Shown one piece after another: positions 1 through 4,851 of a stretch of DNA of 6,342 nucleotides; the first letter of the stretch is position 1, and each line of letters opens with the position of its first letter. Made by a program: the position numbers and the translations under genes. Origin of the DNA: an uncultured Collinsella sp. (GTDB lineage: Bacteria > Actinomycetota > Coriobacteriia > Coriobacteriales > Coriobacteriaceae). The notes beneath the pieces are model-generated. The model was given only the letters and a program-made list of their open reading frames with translations. It was not told the origin of the DNA and did not search any database. The stretch lies in assembly GCA_900552345.1 (NCBI GenBank), contig URZN01000073.1:1-6342 (forward strand). The letters are read 5' to 3'.

Positions 1-543
<543 letters not shown>

Positions 544-627
544 CGATTAATTCCCATCTGGTCGGATAACTCCTTAGTATTACCCATTTCGCACCGACCA
601 AAAAGGGACAGGTTTATTTTGGTAGGT

Positions 628-657
628 TTTATATGGGGAAACGGGGAGCGCAGGCAA
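628..657 (-). promoter_or_regulatory. candidate promoter for the ABC transporter gene
   Basis: Read on the minus strand, TTGCCT (657-652) and TATAAA (633-628) are separated by 18 bases. They match the sigma-70 -35 and -10 boxes at 4/6 and 5/6 positions. Transcription would begin near 621 and leave a leader of about 78 bases before the ATG at 543. This is a sequence match only. A second weak candidate is TAATAC closer to the gene, but it has no convincing -35 box. Confidence 0.35.
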
Positions 658-743
658 GCGCCGGGAAGGCAGAGAAATCATCGACGGGGTCAGGCGGACC
701 GCCAAACACAACGCACGCATCTCTATCTGTCAGCAAAATCATT

Positions 744-757
744 CGAACAGCTGTTCG
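744..757. promoter_or_regulatory. candidate LexA/SOS operator
   Basis: CGAACAGCTGTTCG is a perfect 14-base palindrome containing GAAC-N4-GTTC, the core of LexA (DinR) boxes in Bacillus and actinobacteria. With the preceding T it reads TCGAAC-N4-GTTCG, one base short of the mycobacterial consensus TCGAAC-N4-GTTCGA. It sits immediately upstream of two overlapping -10-like hexamers and overlaps the place where a -35 box would be. A bound repressor would therefore block transcription of the GyrI-like gene at 814. E. coli sbmC (gyrI), which shares the GyrI domain, is a known SOS gene, so the placement makes biological sense. That LexA is the binding protein here is inference. Confidence 0.6.
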
Positions 758-761
758 TTTC

Positions 762-772
762 TATGATATGAT
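762..772 (+). promoter_or_regulatory. overlapping -10 elements of the GyrI-like gene promoter
   Basis: TATGATATGAT contains two overlapping copies of TATGAT (762-767 and 767-772), each one base away from the TATAAT -10 consensus. No strong -35 hexamer is seen; the expected position falls inside or next to the SOS-like palindrome at 744-757. Transcription would start around 778-784, about 30 bases before the ATG at 814. Confidence 0.45.
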
Positions 773-813
773 TCCGTTATCTAAGCAGGCCAATACGCAG
801 AAAGGCGGCCAAC

Positions 814-1451
814 ATGGCGTTCGACTTTAAGAAGGAATGCAAGGAGCTCTACAAACCTGCAAGCAAGCCGAGCATCGTAACTGTCCCGCCTATGAGCTAC
901 GTTGCCGTTCGCGGAAAGGGCGACCCAAATACCGAAGGTGGCGAGTATCAAAACGCCCTGCCGCTGCTTTACGGCATCGCCTATACCGTCAAGATGCGAA
1001 GAAAGGCTCAAGGAGTATCAAGGGCTATTTCGACTTTGTGGTACCGCCGCTCGAGGGTTTCTGGTGGCAAGACTCCCCGAGCGGCGACATCGATTATGTA
1101 CGCAAGGACGATTTCAACTTTATCTCGTGCATTCGCCTGCCCGATTTCGTCACCCGAGATGACTTTGACTGGGCAGTCGCGGAAGCCACGACCAAAAAGA
1201 AACTTGACTTTTCTGCCGTCGAGCTGCTTAAAGTTGACGAGGGCCTCTGCGTTCAATGCATGCACACCGGGCCCTACGACAACGAACCGGCGACCGTAGG
1301 CGCTATGAATGAATACACGACCGAGCAGGGCTATGTCCCCGACTTCTCAGACACCCGTTTCCATCACGAAATCTATCTCTCCGATCCACGCAAATGTGCA
1401 CCGGAGAAACTTAAGACTGTGGTTCGTCATCCTATCAAGCGCGCTGAATAG
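814..1451 (+). pseudogene. GyrI-like small-molecule-binding protein (cyclopropanoid-hydrolase-like), single frameshift
   Basis: Joined across one frameshift, this is a 212-residue GyrI-like domain protein. The subfamily, with members such as Listeria Lin2189, has been reported to hydrolyse cyclopropane-bearing DNA-alkylating natural products; activity here is inference. Family-like segments are the start MAFDFKKECKELYKPASKPS, LLYGIAYTVKM (residues 51-61), GYFDFVVPPLEGFWW after the break, MHTGPYDNEP, and the C-terminal HHEIYLSDPRK and PEKLKTVVRHPI. The first 61 or so codons are in the frame of the ATG at 814. From about 997-1005 onward the homology continues in the -1 frame to the TAG at 1449-1451. 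One missing A in the run at 1002-1004 (AAAA to AAA) would explain it and restores KMRRKGSRSIKGYFDF with no other lesion. Without repair the product is 161 residues with an unrelated tail. AAAGGCGG at 801-808 is the ribosome binding site. Possible explanations are a recent mutation, a sequencing error or, less likely, -1 ribosomal slippage at A-AAG. Confidence 0.85.
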
Positions 1452-1481
1452 CGTGGAGCGTCATCTCACGCGCTAGGTTTT
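1449..1481 (+). terminator. candidate intrinsic terminator after the GyrI-like gene
   Basis: TAGCG (1449-1453, overlapping the stop codon) can pair with CGCTA (1471-1475). TG/CA extends the stem across a two-base bulge, and GGTTTTAA follows. The stem is short and the T-run is only four bases, so this is a modest candidate for a terminator. Confidence 0.4.
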
Positions 1482-1524
1482 AAGCCGGCCAACCAGCCGC
1501 CTCCTAGGCCGTCCGGTAATTATC

Positions 1525-1551
1525 TTGACGCGGCCCGTCGCATCTTATAAG
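1525..1551 (+). promoter_or_regulatory. candidate promoter of the Abi_2 leader and gene
   Basis: TTGACG (1525-1530) and TATAAG (1546-1551) match sigma-70 boxes at 5/6 positions each. The spacer of 15 bases is shorter than the usual 17, so strength is uncertain. Transcription would start near 1557-1559, just before the structured leader, giving about 65 untranslated bases before the ATG at 1623. Confidence 0.45.
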
Positions 1552-1564
1552 TTTGTTTTGCTAA

Positions 1565-1620
1565 AGCTGGAAAGCCTCTCAACGATGCGCAACTCCAGCT
1601 CTTTTTCTATCAAGAGGCTT
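1565..1620 (+). ncRNA. candidate structured leader RNA of the Abi_2 gene (pseudoknot or alternative hairpins)
   Basis: Two complementary pairs interleave here. AGCTGGA (1565-1571) pairs with TCCAGCT (1594-1600), 7 bp. AAGCCTCT (1572-1579) pairs with AGAGGCTT (1613-1620), 8 bp. The order A-B-A'-B' means they form either a pseudoknot or two mutually exclusive hairpins. B' contains AGAGG (1613-1617), the only good Shine-Dalgarno sequence for the ATG at 1623, so the second pairing would hide the ribosome binding site. A' is followed by CTTTTTCT, so the first hairpin also resembles a terminator with a large (22-base) loop. I recall that conserved structured RNAs have been reported upstream of AbiF-type genes and that type III toxin-antitoxin RNAs are pseudoknotted. 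Membership of this leader in such a class is inference. Confidence 0.45.
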
Positions 1621-1622
1621 AA

Positions 1623-1970
1623 ATGAAATACCGGAAGTCGCGGATATCCATCAACGAATAAATAGCACTATTGACAGAATACAGGGGTCTTAAGTGCTCT
1701 GATCAAAGCGAACTCGAGCGAGCTTTGGTCGAAGTCGGCCACTACAGACTGTCGGCCTACTGGTTTCCCTACAAAACCAAATGCAAGTCCGGGATTACCA
1801 TCTTTCGCGAAGGCACAACATTCGAAACCATCATCTACACGTATGAATTTGACCGAGCCCTCCGGCAGTTAATGTTTGATGCGGTCGGCAGAATTGAGAT
1901 CTACCTCAAAAGCAGAATTGCCTATCTTGCCTCTGAGGAACGCGGGCCTTTCTGTTACCCAGATGTCGCC
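1623..1970 (+). pseudogene. Abi_2 (AbiD/AbiF) family abortive-infection protein, nonsense mutation and truncated
   Basis: This is the N-terminal ~116 codons of an Abi_2 family phage-defence protein; full-length members have about 300 residues or more. Recognisable parts are the start MKYRKSRISINE, VGHYRLSAYWFPY (38-50), YEFDRALRQLMFDAVGRIEI (74-93) and RGPFCYPD (107-114). Codon 13 (1659-1661) is TAA where the family has NEQI, so a C-to-T change of CAA is likely. The frame is open after it, and a TTG at 1671 could at most restart a shortened protein. AGAGG at 1613-1617 supports the ATG at 1623. In many relatives the stretch aligned to residues 96-102 carries R-x5-H, the suspected HEPN ribonuclease motif. 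Here it is K-SRIAY-L, so the Arg and His are absent; that alignment is from memory. Homology stops at about 1965-1970, where chloride-channel sequence begins. The region is less GC-rich than its neighbours, consistent with horizontal gain followed by decay. Confidence 0.85.
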
Positions 1971-1975
1971 ATAAC

Positions 1976-2185
1976 GAGGCTCAACTCGGCATGCCCGTCG
2001 AGCTCTGCGCCGCACTGGGCTACGCAGCCGTCTTTGGCAGCGCCACCAATACGCTGCTCGCACCCATCCTGATTGGCTGCGAAGTCTTCGGTTTCGGTAA
2101 TCTGCCGGCATTCTTCATCGTCTGCGTCGCGGCTTACCTGTTCAACATGGATAAGTCGATCTATGCCCTGCAGAAGCGGGCGTAG
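1976..2185 (+). pseudogene. C-terminal remnant of a ClC-family chloride channel/antiporter
   Basis: About 69 codons in the frame of the TAG at 2183-2185 read NEAQLGMPVELCAALGYAAV, then FGSATNTLLAPILIGCEVFGF, NLPAFFIVCVAAYLFNMDKS and IYALQKRA. GSATNTLLAPILIGCEVF matches the late transmembrane helices of ClC proteins (a G-A-T-N-T-P/L pattern followed by a membrane-spanning helix). FFIVCVAAYLF and the short SIYALQKRA tail match the last helix and C-terminus. Full proteins have about 400 residues or more, so more than 80% is missing from the 5' side. That side is replaced by Abi_2 sequence in another frame with only a few bases between them. An ATG at 1991 could open a 64-residue ORF, but I see no proper ribosome binding site, and a lone C-terminal pair of helices would not conduct. 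The most likely reading is a deletion or insertion scar. Confidence 0.75.
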
Positions 2186-2263
2186 AAAGATGTCCAAGCA
2201 AGTGGTCTCAACCGGAAACGGCATTCCACTCTAAGGCTGTATTCCGGGACACGGTTTCCGTTT

Positions 2264-2289
2264 GGGACGCCATTCGGAAAGCGCATCCC
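2264..2289 (-). terminator. weak hairpin downstream of ogt
   Basis: On the minus strand GGGATGC (2289-2283) pairs with GCGTCCC (2270-2264), 7 bp including one U-G pair, with a 12-base loop. It lies 40 bases beyond the ogt stop. No T-run follows, so it may only be a processing or stability element. Pairing on the plus strand is worse (a C-A mismatch), which favours a role for the minus-strand transcript. The rest of 2186-2329 holds no gene that I can support; CGGAAAC/GTTTCCG at 2212-2218 and 2254-2260 form another long-loop inverted repeat. Confidence 0.25.
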
Positions 2290-2329
2290 GTTCTTTCACG
2301 GCGTCTTGGCTATGCAAAGTGCTCGAACG

Positions 2330-2908
2330 TTATTCCTCGTACGCGCCCTCGAGCCGAAGCAGCCACTCCTTGCGGTCAAGCCCGCCGGCATATCCGTTAA
2401 GCGAGCCGTCGGCGGCAACCACGCGATGGCACGGCACAATGATCGAAATAGGATTCCGCGCGACCGCGGCCCCCACGGCACGGGGAGACACAACAGGTGC
2501 TTCGTTTCCCGGTACACGATGTCGAGCCGCAACACGCTGGGCGATCTCACCATACGTAGCGACCTCGCCACGCGGGATAGAAAGCAGCTCAAACCAAACC
2601 TCACGCTGAAACGCCGTGCCAATCATATGCAACGGCGGCGTAAACCGAGGCTCCTGCCCCGCAAAATAAGCATTCAGCCAAGCCCAAGAACGCTCAAGCA
2701 CCGAAGAAGCCGCGCCATTTGCTGGACTTACCGAAGACATCCCACCGGTACCAGAAACCGCATCGGCACCTACGACATACTCCGCATCCTCTTTGAGCAG
2801 CGTAGAGCCAAAGTGCTCCTGACCCTCAAACCAAAGCCCCGTCAAACCGCGGCCATCAGCGGCAAGCAAGATTTCGCCCAAAGGCGAAGCAAACGTCGTC
2901 GTGACCAC
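2330..2908 (-). CDS. ogt: methylated-DNA--[protein]-cysteine S-methyltransferase (O6-alkylguanine repair)
   Basis: This suicide repair protein transfers alkyl groups from O6-alkylguanine (and O4-alkylthymine) in DNA to its own cysteine. The 192 residues show the active-site motif IIVPCHRVV with the acceptor Cys160. Upstream are the helix-turn-helix segment FQREVWFELLSIPRGEVATYGEIAQ (about 100-124, described by its ends), the recognition-helix PRAVGAAVARNP with Arg143 (arginine finger) and Asn152, and downstream NGYAGGLDRKEWLLRLE. The N-terminal ribonuclease-like domain is divergent, with an insert rich in Gly, Ser and Ala at about 47-68. The linker between the GEIA helix and RAVG is a few residues longer than usual. 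The start is GTG at 2908-2906, chosen because AAGGAG (2920-2915) lies six bases upstream and the family start MVTTTFASPLG follows. It sits 12 bases behind the 101-residue gene on the same strand, suggesting translational coupling. The length is slightly above the common 155-180. Confidence 0.95.
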   Translation of the reverse strand: MVTTTFASPLGEILLAADGRGLTGLWFEGQEHFGSTLLKEDAEYVVGADAVSGTGGMSSVSPANGAASSVLERSWAWLNAYFAGQEPRFTPPLHMIGTAFQREVWFELLSIPRGEVATYGEIAQRVAARHRVPGNEAPVVSPRAVGAAVARNPISIIVPCHRVVAADGSLNGYAGGLDRKEWLLRLEGAYEE

Positions 2909-2920
2909 CAGCGGCTCCTT

Positions 2921-3226
2921 TCAAAACTCCGCAACATAATACCGCGAATTGTGCAGACAACCCCGCAGATACGTCTGGGCGGGCTCGCAATTGCTTAAGC
3001 GAGGCTGTTTTCCCCAATCAAGCGAAGAAGACGCGGGGCTTCGAAGCCAGAGCGGTACCTCTATCAGCTGAGCTCTAATACTTTCCCGAGAAGTGAACGA
3101 GTAAAAACGAAGCCCCGGAGCATCCACACCTTTAGACCGCAAAACCGCAGGATTCGCGCAGAAAAACCGCAGGAAATAGCGGTCAAAAAATGCCAATGCT
3201 TCAGGGGTCCAAATAAGGTCGTTCAC
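2921..3226 (-). CDS. hypothetical protein (101 residues) upstream of ogt
   Basis: I do not recognise this protein. It has 101 residues and is rich in aromatic residues and Arg, for example LIWTPEALAFFDRYFLRFF near the N-terminus and a C-terminus with LRGCLHNSRYYVAEF. There is no signal peptide, no clear membrane segment and no nucleotide-binding motif. Three cysteines (in FFCANP, NCEP and GCLHN) are scattered and do not form a zinc motif. The start shown is GTG at 3226-3224 with a poor ribosome binding site (GAG three bases away). The frame stays open upstream to a TGA near 3272, so a slightly earlier start cannot be excluded. Support for a real gene is the amino-acid composition and the junction: its TGA (2923-2921) is directly followed by the AAGGAG of ogt. 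It could work with ogt in DNA alkylation repair, but that is only inferred from position. Confidence 0.55.
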   Translation of the reverse strand: MNDLIWTPEALAFFDRYFLRFFCANPAVLRSKGVDAPGLRFYSFTSRESIRAQLIEVPLWLRSPASSSLDWGKQPRLSNCEPAQTYLRGCLHNSRYYVAEF

Positions 3227-3267
3227 TTCTCGGCAAAGTATTAGACCCCGATTCGCACCAACCCCAA

Positions 3268-3414
3268 AGTCACCTCAGGCAGCAGGCGCGAAGCGCCGCA
3301 GCTGCCGTCACACCCCGCAGTCACCCCAGGCAGCAGGCGCGAACGCGCCGCAGCTGCCGGACACGCCCCACAGTCCCCCAAGGCGGCAGGCGCAAGCGCC
3401 GAGGCCGCCGCCGG
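3268..3414. repeat. three tandem degenerate hairpin repeats (period 51-53 bases)
   Basis: Units begin with AGTC at about 3268, 3319 and 3372. Each has the layout AGTCacc-CAGGCAGCAGGCGC-loop-GCGCC-GCAGCTGCC. In unit 1 the outer stem GGCAGC (3278-3283) pairs with GCTGCC (3301-3306), and the inner stem GGCGC (3285-3289) pairs with GCGCC (3293-3297) around a GAA loop. Unit 2 keeps the same design with one extra base in the loop region. Unit 3 has diverged but remains self-complementary (GGCGGC with GCCGCC). Compensating differences between units suggest that the folding, not a protein, is what is kept. The frame open on the minus strand across them is low complexity and I do not call it. The rest of 3240-3508 is C/A-rich on the plus strand with no gene that I can support. 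Confidence 0.7.
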
Positions 3415-3508
3415 GACCAGGGCCCACAACAGCCACGTGCTCCCATCAGCCCAGCGGCCCCAACCAACAACGGCCCCATCGCAGGCCGCTCGCAGCAGCG
3501 TCACCGCA

Positions 3509-3638
3509 GGCGGGGGCCGGGCTTAGTTTTCAGAACACTCCGCAGACCAGTGTGGCGCCTTGTCCGCGGCTCCGAAGGAGCAGGACAAGGCGCCACACAT
3601 GGTCGAGGACGTTCTGAAAACTAAGCCCGGCCCCCGCC
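3509..3638. repeat. 130-base nearly perfect palindrome with 28-bp outer arms (candidate MITE or stable RNA hairpin)
   Basis: The outer arms 3509-3536 and 3611-3638 are perfect reverse complements over 28 bases (each starts GGCGGGGGCCGGGCTTAG and ends CAGAAC in the arm orientation). Inside, TGTGGCGCCTTGTCC (3551-3565) and GGACAAGGCGCCACA (3583-3597) form a perfect 15-bp stem. It is extended outward by GACCAG/C-TGGTC with one bulged A, and inward by CTCC-GAA-GGAG at the tip. No open frame of note lies inside. It begins 13 bases beyond the asd stop, so an asd transcript would run into it. Neither side ends in a T-run, so it is not a classic intrinsic terminator. No clear target-site duplication flanks it. 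The size and terminal repeats fit a small non-autonomous element; a cruciform or an RNase III target are alternatives. Confidence 0.85.
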
Positions 3639-3650
3639 GGACAGGTCACA

Positions 3651-4676
3651 CTACTCGCAGAGCAGCTTAGCGATCTGGACGGCGTTGGTTGCCGCGCCCT
3701 TACGGATTTGGTCGCCGCAGCACCAGAAGGTGATGCCGCGCGCAGCCTCGGGGTTCGAGATGTCGCGGCGCACGCGGCCGACCCAAATCAGGTCCTGGTC
3801 GGAGGTGTCCATCGGCATGGGGAAGCGGTCGTGTGCATCCTCGGCAGCCATATCGTCAACCAGCTTGACGCCGGGAGCAGCAGCCAGCGCAGAACGGGCC
3901 TCTTCCACCGTAATATCGCGCTCAAACTCGAGCGTAATGCTCTCGGAGTGCGAACGCAGCACGGGCACGCGCACGCAGGTGCAGTTCACGCGCAGCTCGG
4001 GCAGATGCATAATCTTGCGGCCCTCGTTTTGCAGCTTCATTTCCTCGGAGGTAAAGCCTTCCTCCTTGACACCGCCGATCTGCGGAATCAGGTTGCTCGC
4101 CAGCTGAGCGGCAAAAGCGCGCGGCTCGGGAATCTCCTCGCCACGGCCCAAGGCTGCCAGCTGAGCCTCGAGCTCGGCCATACCGGGGGCACCGGCGCCC
4201 GAAGCTGCCTGATACGTGGACACGACCATACGCTTTACGCCGGCAAGCTGGTGCAGCGGCCAGGTGGGAACCAGGCCGATGATGGTCGCGCAGTTGGGGT
4301 TGGCAATCAGGCCGTGGTGCCACTTAATGTCATCGGCGTTGATCTCGGGCACGACCAGCGGCACCTCGGGATCCATACGGAAGGCATGGCTGTTGTCGAC
4401 CACGACGGCGCCGCGCTTGACGGCCTCGGGCAGCAGTTCCTTCGCGATATCGTCGCCGGCGGCTCCGAGCACAATGTCGCAGCCCTCAAAGGCCTCGGGG
4501 CAAGCTTCCTCAATCACAATCTGCTCGCCGCGGAACTCAACGGTCTTGCCCGCAGAGCGTGCACTTGCCAACAGCTTGAGCTTGCCGACCGGGAACTCCT
4601 GCTCGTTGAGGCACTCGAGCATCTGGGTGCCCACGGCTCCCGTCGCGCCCAAAATAGCAACCGTGTACTGTTTCAT
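3651..4676 (-). CDS. asd: aspartate-semialdehyde dehydrogenase
   Basis: This cytoplasmic enzyme reduces L-aspartyl-4-phosphate to L-aspartate-4-semialdehyde with NADPH, the branch-point step to lysine/diaminopimelate, threonine and methionine. The 341 residues match the family length. Visible are the NADP-binding loop ILGATGAVG (8-16), DNSHAFRM (94-101), the catalytic cysteine in NPNC (Cys129), STYQAASGAG (153-162), the substrate-binding EEMKLQNEGRKI (211-222) and RVPVLRSHSES with the catalytic His243. I chose the ATG at 4676-4674 because GGGGGA lies just upstream and the family begins with the beta strand YTVAILGATG. A start 12 codons earlier (4712) would add a basic extension before this ribosome binding site and is unlikely. 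lysC lies upstream on the same strand, separated by 175 bases that contain a GC hairpin. asd may therefore be partly read through from lysC and partly use its own promoter. Confidence 0.97.
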   Translation of the reverse strand: MKQYTVAILGATGAVGTQMLECLNEQEFPVGKLKLLASARSAGKTVEFRGEQIVIEEACPEAFEGCDIVLGAAGDDIAKELLPEAVKRGAVVVDNSHAFRMDPEVPLVVPEINADDIKWHHGLIANPNCATIIGLVPTWPLHQLAGVKRMVVSTYQAASGAGAPGMAELEAQLAALGRGEEIPEPRAFAAQLASNLIPQIGGVKEEGFTSEEMKLQNEGRKIMHLPELRVNCTCVRVPVLRSHSESITLEFERDITVEEARSALAAAPGVKLVDDMAAEDAHDRFPMPMDTSDQDLIWVGRVRRDISNPEAARGITFWCCGDQIRKGAATNAVQIAKLLCE

Positions 4677-4740
4677 GCTTCCCCCTTTAAAGGTTTTGGC
4701 TTTTGCCCGCACGCCGAGCAGGCCGGATATTCTTGCCCAG

Positions 4741-4768
4741 TTTATACAAGAACGGGGCGGGCACGAAA
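4741..4768 (-). promoter_or_regulatory. weak candidate promoter for asd
   Basis: On the minus strand TATAAA (4746-4741) matches the -10 consensus at 5/6 positions. The best upstream hexamer is TTTCGT (4768-4763) with a 16-base spacer, which is poor. It would give a leader of about 60 bases before the asd ATG at 4676. It lies directly behind the GC hairpin, the usual arrangement when a terminator is followed by a new promoter. Confidence 0.3.
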
Positions 4769-4778
4769 CCCGCCCCGT
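4752..4778 (-). terminator. strong GC hairpin in the lysC-asd spacer (candidate terminator or attenuator)
   Basis: On the minus strand ACGGGGCGGG (4778-4769) and CCCGCCCCGT (4761-4752) form a perfect 10-bp stem with the loop TTTCGTG, followed by TCTTGTAT. The stem is very stable, but the T-rich tail is short, so termination may be partial. It lies about 75 bases after the lysC stop. An upstream segment, CGGCGGGGCG (4809-4800), shares CGGGGCG with the first arm and could pair with the second arm instead. Confidence 0.5.
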
Positions 4779-4801
4779 CGAAACGAAACCGAAACGAAAC
4801 G
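4779..4801. repeat. short CGAAAC/GAAAC repeat tract
   Basis: Four copies of GAAAC occur in a row with single extra C bases (on the minus strand, TTTCG x4). They sit between two GC-rich segments that could compete for the same pairing partner in the lysC-asd spacer. The hairpin loop at 4762-4768 contains another TTTCG. The tract may only be a spacer; no known binding site is recognised. Confidence 0.6.
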
Positions 4802-4851
4802 CCCCGCCGTAGATTTATGAGACATGTCCCAAAAAATCACCGGGATGGCAG

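Noticed and set aside
1991..2185. A separate 64-residue membrane protein starting at the ATG at 1991
   Set aside because: The sequence is the C-terminal end of a ClC protein, and homology begins upstream of this ATG; it is a remnant, not an independent gene.
3241..3504. An 87-codon open frame on the minus strand through the hairpin repeats
   Set aside because: The translation is Ala/Gly-rich and low complexity, lies over self-complementary repeats, starts at GTG without a good ribosome binding site and has no recognisable family.
3509..3638. The large palindrome as an ordinary intrinsic terminator of asd
   Set aside because: No T-run follows on either strand, and the 28-bp outer arms exceed what terminators show; it may still affect RNA ends.
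3708..4820. A 370-codon open frame on the plus strand opposite asd
   Set aside because: It is a shadow of the GC-rich third positions of asd. It has no family-like motif and its composition (His-, Gly-, Leu-rich) is that of an antisense reading.
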